A stretch of 64,000 nt of DNA from Mitsuaria sp. GD03876 (GCF_029840635.1 NZ_JAOCCU010000001.1:186001-250000), one strand, 5' to 3'. Shown: positions 49,017-58,002, counted from the stretch's first letter. Notes: generated by a model not told the origin, from the letters alone. Numbers and translations are program-made.

Positions 49017-49955
49017 ATGTCCGCCCTCAATTACCGTCATCTGCATTACTTCTGGGTCGTCGCCAAGGAGGGCGGCTTCGCCCGGGCGGCGGACCGGCTG
49101 GGCATGGCCGTGCAGACGATCAGCGCGCAGGTGCGGGAGCTGGAGCGCTCGCTGGGTCACCAGCTGCTCAAGCCCGAGGGCCGCGGCCTGGTGCTGACCG
49201 AAGCCGGCCAGGCCGCCTTCGCCCGCGCCGAGGAGATCTTCCAGATCGGCCAGATGGTGCCGCACGAGGTCCACGAGGCCGCCACGCAGCGCGTGCAGCG
49301 GCTGTCGGTGGGGCTGTCGGACGGCCTGTCGAAGCTGGCCGCGCACGCGCTGCTGGCGCCGGTGCTGGACACCCCGCAGCTGCGCCTGGTGTGCCATGAG
49401 GGCGAGGTCGACCAGTTGATCGGCGAGCTCGCGCTGCATCACCTGGACCTGGTGCTGACCGACCAGCCGGCGCCGGTCAACCCGACGCTGCGCATCACCA
49501 GCCAGCTGCTGGCCAGCACGACCGTCGACTGGTACGGCCCGGCCGAGCTGATCGAACGCGCCCGGCGCGCGCCGAACAAGGGCTTCCCGTACGTGCTGGA
49601 GACGCTGCCGGTGCTGCTGCCCACGCGCCACGCCTCGCTGCGCGCGAGCCTGGAGCGCTGGTTCGAGCAGCACCACATCCGGCCGCAGATCGTCGGCGAG
49701 TTCGAGGACAGCGCGCTGATGAGCGTCTTCGCGGCCCGCGGGCTGGGCGTGTTCCCGGTCAGCCGCCTGGGCGCCGACGACCTGTCGGTGATGTCGGGCC
49801 TGCACCTGCTGGGCCAGACCGAGGTGGTGGAGGACGTGCACGCGATCTTCTCGCGCCGCGGCCAGAACCATCCCCTCGTCGCCAAGCTGCTGCAGCGACG
49901 CGGCATGCAAGTTCAGGGGATTGACAGCGAATCGGAAATTGCTTCAGCAGAATGA
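49017..49955 (+). CDS. nhaR: NhaR-type LysR transcriptional activator
   Basis: 312 residues. MSALNYRHLHYFWVVAKEGGFARAADRLGMAVQTISAQVRELERSLG and GRGLVLTEAG match NhaR, including the HLHYFW opening shared by NhaR proteins. In E. coli NhaR activates the Na+/H+ antiporter gene nhaA in response to Na+; no antiporter gene is adjacent here, so its targets are unknown. GGAGG stands about 10 bases before the ATG. The gap upstream to the transsulfuration operon holds its promoter but no other feature. Confidence 0.88.
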   Translation: MSALNYRHLHYFWVVAKEGGFARAADRLGMAVQTISAQVRELERSLGHQLLKPEGRGLVLTEAGQAAFARAEEIFQIGQMVPHEVHEAATQRVQRLSVGLSDGLSKLAAHALLAPVLDTPQLRLVCHEGEVDQLIGELALHHLDLVLTDQPAPVNPTLRITSQLLASTTVDWYGPAELIERARRAPNKGFPYVLETLPVLLPTRHASLRASLERWFEQHHIRPQIVGEFEDSALMSVFAARGLGVFPVSRLGADDLSVMSGLHLLGQTEVVEDVHAIFSRRGQNHPLVAKLLQRRGMQVQGIDSESEIASAE

Positions 49956-50063
49956 GCAAGAACCAGGTTTCTACGAAGTCAAAGCGGCGTTAAGGTCGAC
50001 GCCTCGTGCGCGCGCGAGCGCGCTTGCCGTCCAACGGCTCACACGGATCCAGGAGCACCTCTC

Positions 50064-50774
50064 ATGAGCGACACCCAACGACAAGCCACGTCCACGGCGT
50101 GGACGCCCGCCACCGGCCACGGCGGCGATTCGGTCTTCACCCAGCGCGCCGACGTGGCGCGCGTGCTGCGCAACACCTACGCGCTGCTGTCGATGACGCT
50201 GCTGTTCAGCGGCGCCGTCGCGGCGGCCGCGGTGGCGTACAACCTGCCCGGCCCGGGCATGATCCTGACGCTGATCGGCTACTTCGGCCTGCTGTTCGCG
50301 ATCCACAAGACGCAGAACTCCGCGGCCTCGGTGCCGCTGGTGTTCGCGCTGACCGGCTTCATGGGCTACACGCTGGGCCCCTTGCTGAGCGCCATCCTGA
50401 CGCTGCCCGGCGGCGGCACGACGATCGCCATGGCGCTGGGCACCACCGGCGCGACCTTCCTGGTGCTGTCGGCCTACGTGCTGGCCACGAAGAAGGACTT
50501 CAGCTTCATGGGCGGCTTCCTGTTCGCCGGCATGATCATCGCGATCCTGGCGTCGCTGGCCAACTTGTTCTTCCAACTGCCGATGCTGGCGATGGTGGTC
50601 TCGGGCGTCGTGGCGCTGCTGTCGGTGGGCATGATCCTGTTCCACACCAGCATGATCGTGAACGGCGGCGAGCGGAACTACGTGATGGCCACCGTCAGCC
50701 TGTTCGTCTCGCTGTTCAACCTGTTCACCAGCCTGCTGAGCATCTTCGGCTTCGCCGGCTCCAGCGACGACTGA
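50064..50774 (+). CDS. Bax inhibitor-1/YccA family membrane protein
   Basis: 236 residues with seven membrane helices after a hydrophilic N-terminus of about 30. VLRNTYALLSMTLLFSGAVAAAAVAYNLP and FMGYTLGPLLSAIL are typical of YccA, and the C-terminal SLFNLFTSLLSIFG closes the BI-1 fold. E. coli YccA interacts with the FtsH protease and slows its degradation of membrane proteins; in some members the fold conducts Ca2+. The next gene follows after 27 bases and may be cotranscribed. Confidence 0.92.
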   Translation: MSDTQRQATSTAWTPATGHGGDSVFTQRADVARVLRNTYALLSMTLLFSGAVAAAAVAYNLPGPGMILTLIGYFGLLFAIHKTQNSAASVPLVFALTGFMGYTLGPLLSAILTLPGGGTTIAMALGTTGATFLVLSAYVLATKKDFSFMGGFLFAGMIIAILASLANLFFQLPMLAMVVSGVVALLSVGMILFHTSMIVNGGERNYVMATVSLFVSLFNLFTSLLSIFGFAGSSDD

Positions 50775-50801
50775 CGGTCGCCGGAACAAGAAGGACACGC
50801 G

Positions 50802-51203
50802 ATGAAGACCTTCCTGTGGTCGGTGACCGGGTTCCTGGCGCTGATCTGGAGCGGGTTGGCCTGGGCCGCCGCCGGCCTGGTGCGCTGGACGGTGGAGGCC
50901 CTCTCCACCGGCCGCGCCGCCGAGCTCGGCAAGACGGCGGTCGAGTTCAAGTTCCCCGCCTGGCTCGAGCCCTTCCTCGACACCGGCCTGCTGGAGGCGG
51001 CGCAAGCCGTCGTCCAGTGGCTGCTGGAGATGGCGGGCACCGGCGCGCCGATGGCGGGCACCGCGATCGGCTGGCTGGTGCCGCTGGTGTGGATCGGCTG
51101 GGCCCTCGGGCTGACGGTGCTGGTCGTGATCGCGCTGGTGCTGCACCAGCTGATCAAGCGGCTGCCGGGCACCGGCGGGCCGGTCGCGCCGGCCTTGCGC
51201 TGA
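50802..51203 (+). CDS. Two-pass membrane protein, unknown function
   Basis: 133 residues. Helix 1 at about 5-27 and helix 2 at about 90-115, joined by an amphipathic stretch rich in Trp, Glu and Ala (WLEPFLDTGLLEAAQAVVQWLLEM). It starts 27 bases after the YccA-like gene, so they probably form an operon. I do not recognise a family. Confidence 0.7.
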   Translation: MKTFLWSVTGFLALIWSGLAWAAAGLVRWTVEALSTGRAAELGKTAVEFKFPAWLEPFLDTGLLEAAQAVVQWLLEMAGTGAPMAGTAIGWLVPLVWIGWALGLTVLVVIALVLHQLIKRLPGTGGPVAPALR

Positions 51204-51210
51204 GCGCGGC

Positions 51211-51852
51211 TCAGCCCCCGCAGGGCTGGACGATGCCGTCGCCGTGAGGCGCGGCGCGGAACTCGGGCAGCTGCTCGACCTCGGTCGCATAGGCGATGAG
51301 CGTCTGCAGCTGCTCCGCCGGCGGCAGCAGCTCCGGCGTCATCTCCCGCACGAATTCCCACATCACCCCGATCGTGACGCCGGCCAGCCCGATCGCGTCG
51401 CGCTCCGCGGACAGCGGCGCCTTGCGCATCTCCGCGTCGAGCTCCAGCAGCGCCGCGCGCACCTGGCCGCCGACGCGGTCCAGCCACGGCGCATGCTGCT
51501 TGTCGTCGGGGCGCAGCTGCTGCTCGTAGACGGCCTGCACGCTCTTGTCGGTCGCGGCCAGCGCCAGCCCGGTCAGCCGCAGCGCGCGCTTGAGCGCCGG
51601 ATCGCTGGGCGGCAGCAGCGCCCGGCCCGGCGACAGCGATTGCGCGTACTGCAGGATCAGCGTCGAGTCCATCAGCACCGTGCCGTCGTCGCAGACGAAG
51701 GTCGGCGCCTTGACGACCGGGTTGATGCGGCTGAACTCGTCGAAGGTGCGGAACACCGACAGCGAGCGGTGCTCGAAGCGCAGCCCGAGCAGCAGCATCG
51801 CGATCGCCGAGCGGCGGACGTAGGGGGAGTCGAGCATGCCGATGAGCTGCAT
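51211..51852 (-). CDS. Glutathione S-transferase family protein
   Basis: 213 residues. N-terminal thioredoxin-like part MQLIGMLDSPYVRRSAIAMLLLGLRFEHRSLSVFRTFDEFSRINPVVKAPTFVCDDGTVLMDSTLILQYAQ has the SPYVRR site and the cis-Pro AP; the rest is the all-helical domain. Catalytic Ser in DSPYVRRSA suggests the theta/beta-like Ser branch. Conjugates glutathione to electrophiles or has a reductase role; substrate unknown. Start at 51852 with AAGGAA upstream. Convergent with the membrane protein gene. Confidence 0.9.
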   Translation of the reverse strand: MQLIGMLDSPYVRRSAIAMLLLGLRFEHRSLSVFRTFDEFSRINPVVKAPTFVCDDGTVLMDSTLILQYAQSLSPGRALLPPSDPALKRALRLTGLALAATDKSVQAVYEQQLRPDDKQHAPWLDRVGGQVRAALLELDAEMRKAPLSAERDAIGLAGVTIGVMWEFVREMTPELLPPAEQLQTLIAYATEVEQLPEFRAAPHGDGIVQPCGG

Positions 51853-51883
51853 GGCGGTTCCTTCGGTCAAGGGGACGTGGGGG

Positions 51884-52444
51884 TCAGGCGCCGGGCGGCA
51901 GCGCCACGGTGAAGCGGTAGAGGCAGCACTCGTCGCCGTGCAGCGTGCGGACCTCGCGGATGATCTCGCCGGCGGCGCGGCCGCGGATCACGCCGGGCCA
52001 GAACTGCGCGGCCGGCGTGTTGGCCATCAGGTGGTAGACCTCCCAGCGGCCGGGGAAACGCGCCAGCACCTCGCCGGCGGCGCGCGCCGCCAGGCCGTGT
52101 CCGCGGTAGCCGCGCGCCAGGAAGAAGTAGCCCATGTTGTGGTCGGCGTCCGGCGTCTCCCGGTCGCCGTCGACGACGGCGAAACCCGCCAGTTCCTCGC
52201 CGACCCAGATCACGAACGGATGCACGTCGGGCTGCGCCCAGTACGGCGCCTTGGGCCGCAGCTGGTAACGACCCTCCGGCGCGAACGCGACCGGCGTCCA
52301 CTCGCTGAGGTCGTAGTTGTAGAACTGCATGAGGTTCTCGATGCGCGGCAGGTCGTCGGGCGCGGCGCGCTCGATCCGCAGCGGCGGGCTGTCGGGCAGC
52401 GGCACCGGGATCGATTCGGTGAAGTCGGCGGGTCGTGTCTCCAT
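51884..52444 (-). CDS. GNAT family N-acetyltransferase
   Basis: 186 residues. LRIERAAPDDLPRIENLMQFYNYDLSEW, FVIWVGEELAGFAVVDG, and acetyl-CoA loop FLARGYRGHGLAARAAGEVLARF mark a GNAT enzyme of the type annotated as predicted acetyltransferase. Substrate unknown. It lies 13 bases downstream of the oxidoreductase gene and 31 bases upstream of the GST gene, all on the minus strand, so a three-gene operon is likely. Confidence 0.87.
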   Translation of the reverse strand: METRPADFTESIPVPLPDSPPLRIERAAPDDLPRIENLMQFYNYDLSEWTPVAFAPEGRYQLRPKAPYWAQPDVHPFVIWVGEELAGFAVVDGDRETPDADHNMGYFFLARGYRGHGLAARAAGEVLARFPGRWEVYHLMANTPAAQFWPGVIRGRAAGEIIREVRTLHGDECCLYRFTVALPPGA

Positions 52445-52457
52445 CGGGGGCTCTTTT

Positions 52458-53501
52458 CTAGTCGTTGCCGAACGCGTCGTCGAAGGGGTACCGCACGCCG
52501 GCCAGCGCGCGGATGCGGTCCATCCAGCCCAGCACCGCCAGCGTCTCCGCGTGCGACACCACCGGGCTCTCGATCTCGCCGGCGCGCGCGCACCGCATCG
52601 TCTCGCGGATCTCGTTCTCGAAGCCGTTGATCTCGAACGGGCGCTCGATCGTCTCGGGCGTGCCGCGCGCGGGCAGCCACTGCGCGCGGGTCGCTTCCCA
52701 GAAGGTCTCGGGCAGCACGATCGCGCCGGTCTCGCCGAGGATGTGCATCGTGTTGGGCGCGAAGGTGTCGATCGCGCACTGGAACTGCGAGACCAGCCCG
52801 TCGCCGAAGTCCAGCGTCACCGCCAGGCCGGCGTCGACGCCGGTCGGCGCGAGCCGCGCCTTCACCTGCAGGTCCGCCAGCGGCGGCACCTTGCCCAGCG
52901 CATGCTGCAGCACCCAGCGCGTGGCGGTCAGGTTGTAGATGCCGACGTCGAGCAGCGCGCCGCCGGCCAGCGCGGGATTGAAGATGCGGCCGTCGGGGTC
53001 GTAGGGCGCAGGGAAGCAGAAGCTCGACTGCATCCCGCGCAGCGCGCCGATGCGCCCGGCGCGCAGCCAGGCGGCCAGGTCCTGGTACAGCGGCAGGAAA
53101 CGTGTCCAGACCGCCTCCATCAGGAAGGCGCGGTGCGTGCGCGCGGCCTCGACCAGCACGCGGCCCATCGCCTGGTTGGGCACCAGCGACTTCTCGCACA
53201 GCACCGCCTTGCCGGCCCGCAGCGCGGCGAGGACGTAATCGAAATGCTGGCCGTGCGGCGTCGCGACGTAGACGCCGTGGACGGCCGGGTCGTTCATCAC
53301 CGCCGCGGGATCGGTGTGGGCGAGCACGGCGGGCTCGCCGGGCCGCGACCAGCGCTGCGCGAACTGCTGCGCGCGGTGGACGTCGCGGCCGCAGACCGCG
53401 TGCAGGCGACAGCCGTCCAGGCGCGCGACGGCGTCGGCGAAGCGGTGCGCGATCGAGCCGGGGCCGATCAGGGCCCAGTGGAAGGTGGTGGTGTCGGACA
53501 T
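52458..53501 (-). CDS. Gfo/Idh/MocA family oxidoreductase
   Basis: 347 residues. FHWALIGPGSIAHRFADAV is the NAD(P)-binding motif, ATPHGQHFDYVLAALRAGKAVLCEKSLVPN the conserved EKP-like loop (here EKS in place of EKP), and DVGIYNL the catalytic DxxxY-type segment. Family members oxidise or reduce sugars, inositol derivatives or dihydrodiols; the DVGIYNLTATRWVL block resembles the trans-dihydrodiol/xylose dehydrogenase branch. First gene of an operon with GNAT and GST genes. Confidence 0.9.
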   Translation of the reverse strand: MSDTTTFHWALIGPGSIAHRFADAVARLDGCRLHAVCGRDVHRAQQFAQRWSRPGEPAVLAHTDPAAVMNDPAVHGVYVATPHGQHFDYVLAALRAGKAVLCEKSLVPNQAMGRVLVEAARTHRAFLMEAVWTRFLPLYQDLAAWLRAGRIGALRGMQSSFCFPAPYDPDGRIFNPALAGGALLDVGIYNLTATRWVLQHALGKVPPLADLQVKARLAPTGVDAGLAVTLDFGDGLVSQFQCAIDTFAPNTMHILGETGAIVLPETFWEATRAQWLPARGTPETIERPFEINGFENEIRETMRCARAGEIESPVVSHAETLAVLGWMDRIRALAGVRYPFDDAFGND

Positions 53502-53667
53502 GGGGGAGGAAGGATCGGCGACGGCCGGCCGCCCCGCCCTCAGGGTTGTCCCGCATCGGGTTCCCCACAGGGGCGGACGGCGCCCGTGGCGACCGGCTTT
53601 CGGGGGCGCATCGGCTAAGGTGACGGCCTTGCACAACATGAGGCCCGTCCCAGGCGGGCTGTCTCCC

Positions 53668-55887
53668 ATGAGGATTCCCTTCGTCCTGGCCGCCACCGTG
53701 GCCTTCGCCGCGCCGGCACTGGCCCAGACGGCCGCGCCCGCCGCCGCTCCCCTCGCTTCGGCCGCCCAGGCCGCCGAGCCCTCCGCCGTCAACCTGCTGC
53801 TCGCGCCCAGCACGCTGCCGCTGCAGTACCCGCCCTTCGACCGGATCCGCGATGCCGACATCGGTCCCGCGATCGACCAGGGCATGACCGAGCAGCTGGC
53901 CGAGGTCGCCGCGATCGTCGGCAACACGGCGGCGCCGAGCTTCGACAACACCATCGTGGCGCTGGAGCGCAGCGGCCGCACGCTGGGCCGCGCGACGACG
54001 CTGCTGATGAGCCTGACCGGCGCCGACGCCAATCCCGCGCGGCTGAAGCTGCAGGCCGACTACGCGACCCGGCTGGCCGCGCACCGCGACGCGATCCAGC
54101 TCGATCCGGCGCTGTTCGCGCGCATCGAGTCGCTGTACCAGCGCCGCGCGTCGCTGGGACTGGGCGCGCAGGAGCAGCGCCTGGTCGAGCGCCAGTACAA
54201 CCAGTTCCTGCGCGCCGGCGCGAAGCTGGACGAGGCCGGCAAGGCCCGTATGAAGGCGATCAACGCCGAGCTCGCGCAACTGGGCGCGCGCTTCAACCAG
54301 AACGTGCTGGCGGAGGTGAACGACTCGGCGGTGGTCGTCGACAGCGCCGACGAGCTCAAGGGCCTGGGCGACGAGCAGATCGCCGCCGCCGCGGCCGCCG
54401 CGAAGGAGCGGGGCCAGGACGGCAAGTACCTGATCGCGTTGCTGAACACGACCGGCCAGCCGGTGCTGTCGCAGCTGGAGAACCGGGCGCTGAGACAGCG
54501 GATCTACGAAGCCTCGGTGGCGCGCGGCTCGCGCGGCAACGCCTACGACAACACCGCGCTGGTCTCGCGCGTGGTCACGCTGCGCGCCGAGCGCGCGGCG
54601 CTGCTGGGCTTCGCCACGCATGCGGACTTCGTGCTCAAGGACGAGACGGCCAAGAACCAGCAGGCCGTCAACGGCATGCTGCGCCAGCTGGCGCCGGCGG
54701 CGGTCGGCGCGGCGCGTCGCGAGGGCGCGGAGCTGCAGGCGATCGTCGATCGGGAGCAGGCGGCCCGGCACCAGCCGGCGTTCAAGCTGGCGGCCTGGGA
54801 CTGGAGCTTCTACAGCGAGAAGCTGCGGGCCGAGAAGTACGGCTTCGACGAGTCGCAGCTCAAGCCCTACCTCGAGATGAAGAACGTGCTGGAGAACGGC
54901 GTGTTCTACGCGGCGGGCCAGCTGTACGGGCTGAAGTTCAAGCAGCGCCGCGACCTGCCGGTCTACCAGCCCGACGTGCTGGTCTACGACGTGTTCAATG
55001 CCGACGGCTCGCAGCTGGCGATCTTCATCGCCGACATGTACGCGCGGCCGTCCAAGCGCGGCGGCGCGTGGATGAACGCCTACGTCGACCAGAGCGGGCT
55101 GCTGAACCAGAAGCCGGTGGTGGCCAATCACCTGAACATCCCCAAGCCGGCGCAGGGCAAGCCGACGCTGCTGACCTGGGACGAGGTGACGACGATGTTC
55201 CATGAGTTCGGGCATGCGCTGCACGGCATGTTCTCGAACGTGAAGTACCCGAGCATGGCCGGCACGAAGGTGCCGCGCGACTTCGTCGAGTACCCGTCGC
55301 AGGTCAACGAGATGTGGGCGGACTGGCCGAGCGTGCTGGCGAACTACGCGAAGCACTACAAGACCGGCGAGCCGATGCCGCGCGCGTTGCTGGACAAGGT
55401 GCTGGCGGCCAAGCAGTTCAACCAGGGCTTCGCGACGACCGAGTACCTGAGCGCCGCGAGCCTGGACCAGCGCTGGCACCAGCTGCCGCTGGCGCAGATC
55501 CCGGACGCGGACGGCGTGATGGCCTTCGAGGCCAAGGCGCTGCGCGAGGAGGGCTACGACTACGACGCGGTGCCGCCGCGGTACCGCACGCCCTACTTCA
55601 GCCACATCATGGGCGGCTACGCGGCGGGGTACTACGCGTACGTGTGGTCGGAGGTGCTGGACGCCAACACGGTGCAGTGGTTCCGGGCCAACGGCGGCCT
55701 CAAGCGCGAGCTGGGCGACGCGTTCCGCGCGAAGCTGCTGTCGCAGGGCGGGAGCCAGGACGCGCTGACGCTGTTCCGCGGCGTGGTCGGCCACGAGCCG
55801 CAGATCCAGCCGCTGCTGGAACGCCGCGGGCTGGCGATCGACAAGACCCGCACCGCGGCGAAGCCGCAGGGGGAGACGTCGCAGTGA
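53668..55887 (+). CDS. dcp: M3-family metallopeptidase (peptidyl-dipeptidase Dcp-like)
   Basis: 739 residues. Signal peptide RIPFVLAATVAFAAPALAQ, so periplasmic, unlike the mostly cytoplasmic enterobacterial Dcp. The zinc motif MFHEFGHALHGMFS starts at H512; the third ligand lies in the downstream FVEYPSQVNEMW segment. The length and the C-terminal PPRYRTPYFSHIMGGYAAGYYAYVWSEVLDANTVQWF block fit peptidyl-dipeptidases, which remove C-terminal dipeptides. ATG at 53668 chosen for the signal peptide; an ATG at 53638 is possible. Two hairpins follow the stop. Confidence 0.92.
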   Translation: MRIPFVLAATVAFAAPALAQTAAPAAAPLASAAQAAEPSAVNLLLAPSTLPLQYPPFDRIRDADIGPAIDQGMTEQLAEVAAIVGNTAAPSFDNTIVALERSGRTLGRATTLLMSLTGADANPARLKLQADYATRLAAHRDAIQLDPALFARIESLYQRRASLGLGAQEQRLVERQYNQFLRAGAKLDEAGKARMKAINAELAQLGARFNQNVLAEVNDSAVVVDSADELKGLGDEQIAAAAAAAKERGQDGKYLIALLNTTGQPVLSQLENRALRQRIYEASVARGSRGNAYDNTALVSRVVTLRAERAALLGFATHADFVLKDETAKNQQAVNGMLRQLAPAAVGAARREGAELQAIVDREQAARHQPAFKLAAWDWSFYSEKLRAEKYGFDESQLKPYLEMKNVLENGVFYAAGQLYGLKFKQRRDLPVYQPDVLVYDVFNADGSQLAIFIADMYARPSKRGGAWMNAYVDQSGLLNQKPVVANHLNIPKPAQGKPTLLTWDEVTTMFHEFGHALHGMFSNVKYPSMAGTKVPRDFVEYPSQVNEMWADWPSVLANYAKHYKTGEPMPRALLDKVLAAKQFNQGFATTEYLSAASLDQRWHQLPLAQIPDADGVMAFEAKALREEGYDYDAVPPRYRTPYFSHIMGGYAAGYYAYVWSEVLDANTVQWFRANGGLKRELGDAFRAKLLSQGGSQDALTLFRGVVGHEPQIQPLLERRGLAIDKTRTAAKPQGETSQ

Positions 55888-55896
55888 TCGCGGCGT

Positions 55897-55968
55897 AACC
55901 CACCCTTCGGTGGGTTGTCGGTTGTAGTTCGTCAAAGGGCGCCCATCGAGGCGCCCTCTTTCGTTTTT
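55897..55968 (+). terminator. Double hairpin terminator of the M3 peptidase gene
   Basis: AACCCACC/GGTGGGTT (55897-55916) is followed by AGGGCGCC/GGCGCCCT (55936-55957) and a T-rich TCTTTCGTTTTT tail. The second stem is the stronger terminator. Confidence 0.82.
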
Positions 55969-56025
55969 GGGAGGAACCCGCGGCACCAGACTTTCCGCCT
56001 CGTTGTCGAGGTGGAGCAGTACCGC

Positions 56026-56676
56026 ATGGATGAGATCACGAGGAAGTGGTTCGATGCATCGACGGTCCAGGTGCGTCGCGCGCCGGAGTTGCACGGCTGG
56101 TATTCGGATGAGGAGTTGATCCGCTTGTCCGGTGCGCCGATAGGAAGCCGATTGGATGTGGAGCCGTCTCCTGACGGAGCGATTGATCTACGTGTCGTCA
56201 ACCAGGACTTGCTTTGCGAACCTTTGGTCCGACGGATCAGCCAGGACGAGAGCGGCGACTATGTCTTCGAAATCCACAATGCGGCCTTTGTTCTCCGACC
56301 GCAGTTCCGTCGGCAGGGCATAGGGACACGAAGCGTGGCCATCGAGTTGCATGAGGCCCTGCGGCTTGGGCATTTCTCCAAGGTGACAACGAGCGCGGTC
56401 GGAGACTGGAGCAGCAGGAGTGGGCCGCTCGCCATGGTTGGCTACTTTGCCTGGGCCCGAATGGGATTTAATGCTCGCTTGCCCGCCGATGTGCGGCAAC
56501 ACAACGAACTCCCGGCAAGCTGTCGCATGTGCGAAGACCTGATTTCACTGTTGGCTTCCCGAGAAGGCGAAGCGTTCTGGTTGCGCCATGGTCATTCTCT
56601 CGACATGGAGTTCCACGTGGTTGAACCATCTTCCAGCTGGGAGCACTTTCGTCGCTACGCAGGACCGGAACATTGA
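56026..56676 (+). CDS. GNAT-like protein in a lower-GC cassette
   Basis: 216 residues from the ATG at 56026. FEIHNAAFVLRPQFRRQGIGTRSVAIELHEALRLGHF resembles GNAT motif A (RRQGIGTR), and the flanking strands fit the fold, but the N-terminal third (WFDASTVQVRRAPELHGWYSDEELIRLSGAP) is not recognised. Codon use and base composition are clearly less GC-rich than all neighbours, and the gene follows the peptidase terminator directly. It is co-oriented with a 60-residue gene. Acquired by transfer is likely; acetyltransferase activity is only possible. Confidence 0.65.
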   Translation: MDEITRKWFDASTVQVRRAPELHGWYSDEELIRLSGAPIGSRLDVEPSPDGAIDLRVVNQDLLCEPLVRRISQDESGDYVFEIHNAAFVLRPQFRRQGIGTRSVAIELHEALRLGHFSKVTTSAVGDWSSRSGPLAMVGYFAWARMGFNARLPADVRQHNELPASCRMCEDLISLLASREGEAFWLRHGHSLDMEFHVVEPSSSWEHFRRYAGPEH

Positions 56677-56685
56677 GGTGACCCC

Positions 56686-56868
56686 ATGAACCCTCGGGAA
56701 ATTGCCGCGCGGATTTGTCGTCCGATGTCTACCGAAGAAGCCGTCAGGCTGACCAGGGAGCGGTACGGCGTCAGTGAGTTTCCAGACATCGATCCATTGA
56801 TCGAGGCTCAGGTCCGCTCGCTGACGGAAAAGATTCAGCGCGAGGAGGCGGTACTGAAGGCGAAGTAG
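56686..56868 (+). CDS. 60-residue protein of unknown function
   Basis: MNPREIAARICRPMSTEEAVRLTRERYG... with a charged, helical C-terminus (LIEAQVRSLTEKIQREEAVLKAK). It starts 9 bases after the GNAT-like gene in the same lower-GC cassette, with GAGGTGACC before the ATG. Small size and tight coupling suggest a partner of the upstream gene. No family recognised. Confidence 0.6.
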   Translation: MNPREIAARICRPMSTEEAVRLTRERYGVSEFPDIDPLIEAQVRSLTEKIQREEAVLKAK

Positions 56869-56877
56869 CGGACGCGA

Positions 56878-57507
56878 TCACCCGCCGGTCTTGTCCTCGG
56901 CCGGCGATTCCACGGCGCCCTGATCCTTCAGCAGGCGCTGCATCAGCGCGAAGAACCGGTCGTAGAACTGCCCGGCCGGGATGGTCTCCGAGGCGATCTT
57001 CACCAGCGATTCCGACGTCGACGACAGCGGCACCGAGATCGAGCCGATCGCGCTCACGCCCAGGCTGGTCGAGTTGGCGCTGCGCTTGACGTTGTAGCGG
57101 TCCTGCAGCGCCGACACATACGCCGTCGCCACGCGCCCGCTGCCGCCCTCGGGCACGCACACCACCGTGAAGCTGATCTCCACGTGCTCCTCGCCGCCGG
57201 GCTGGAAACGCTTGGCGCCGGTGATCGAGTCCGGCATCGCCGTGTTGATCACGTAACCCTGGCTCAGCAGCGCGCGCCGCGCCGCCTCGCAGGTGTCCTG
57301 CACGCTCGCGTCGAACAGCCGCGAGAAAGTCTCGTCCGCCGCGAAGCGTTCGTTCTGGTAGACGGAGTTCTTGCGCGCGGCACTGGACCCGAAGGTGCCG
57401 CAGCCGGCCATCAGGGCCGTGGCGGCGGCGATCGCCAGGATCGCGGCCAGGCGCGCGCGGGGGAATTCGGAGAGGGCGGGAGTGGGGCGTCGGATCATCG
57501 TCGTCAT
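56878..57507 (-). CDS. DUF2242-family lipoprotein
   Basis: 209 residues. N-terminal hydrophobic stretch ending in the lipobox LMAGC (Cys about 36), so a lipoprotein. The body RFAADETFSRLFDASVQDTCEAARRALLSQGYVI...HVEISFTVVCVPEG matches DUF2242, a family found in betaproteobacteria with no known function. Faces away from the lower-GC cassette across a 9-base gap; no operon partner. Envelope localisation is the only firm statement. Confidence 0.85.
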   Translation of the reverse strand: MTTMIRRPTPALSEFPRARLAAILAIAAATALMAGCGTFGSSAARKNSVYQNERFAADETFSRLFDASVQDTCEAARRALLSQGYVINTAMPDSITGAKRFQPGGEEHVEISFTVVCVPEGGSGRVATAYVSALQDRYNVKRSANSTSLGVSAIGSISVPLSSTSESLVKIASETIPAGQFYDRFFALMQRLLKDQGAVESPAEDKTGG

Positions 57508-57605
57508 CGGGCCGTGTCGGCCAGCGACGGATTATCCGCGCCCGCTCCTGGAGGACGTTGAGGCTTGCGTTAAGCCGAAGGTCGCGGAAGCGGTCAGCGC
57601 CCCGC

Positions 57606-57890
57606 TCAGAGCGTCGATTGCGCGGTCAGCAGCGTGCGCCACTCGCCGTCGATGCAGATCTCCAGCGCGCGCGCGCAGCCGGGGCAGCGATGCCAGTGCT
57701 CGCTCGCCGCGGCCATCAGCGCCGGCCAGGACGGGCGGTCGCCGACGCAGCGGCTGCGCGGGATCACCAGCGCGAGTTCTTCCTCCCGCGCGGTGCCGTC
57801 GGCATCGACGAAATCCAGGCGCCCCCGCACGACCACCGTCAGCGGCGTCGACAGCAGGAGCTCGGCATTGACTCGTTCCAGCGTTTCCAT
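57606..57890 (-). CDS. Small protein with CPGC motif, unknown function
   Basis: 94 residues. METLERVNAELLLSTPLTVVVRGRLDFVDADG opens with strand-like pattern; HWHRCPGCARALEICIDGEW near the end could bind zinc (H, C, C). There is no ribosome site, but a TAGGAT -10 box (57903-57898) ends 7 bases before the ATG, so the transcript may be leaderless. No family recognised. Divergent from the small gene at 58092. Confidence 0.6.
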   Translation of the reverse strand: METLERVNAELLLSTPLTVVVRGRLDFVDADGTAREEELALVIPRSRCVGDRPSWPALMAAASEHWHRCPGCARALEICIDGEWRTLLTAQSTL

Positions 57891-57947
57891 GGCCGGCATC
57901 CTAGGCAGGCCTCGTGCCCGGCGATGTCGGGAGGCCCCGCCACCCCG

Positions 57948-58002
57948 TGTAGGACAACGCCCCATGCGACCCCCCCGGATCGCCATCTCCGCTTGTCCTA
58001 CA
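57948..58002. promoter_or_regulatory. TGTAGGACAA inverted repeat in divergent promoter region
   Basis: TGTAGGACAA (57948-57957) and its exact inverse TTGTCCTACA (57993-58002) flank 35 bases between the divergent genes at 57890 and 58092. A TAGAGT -10 box for the rightward genes follows at 58038-58043. A dimeric regulator or DNA loop is plausible. Confidence 0.5.
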
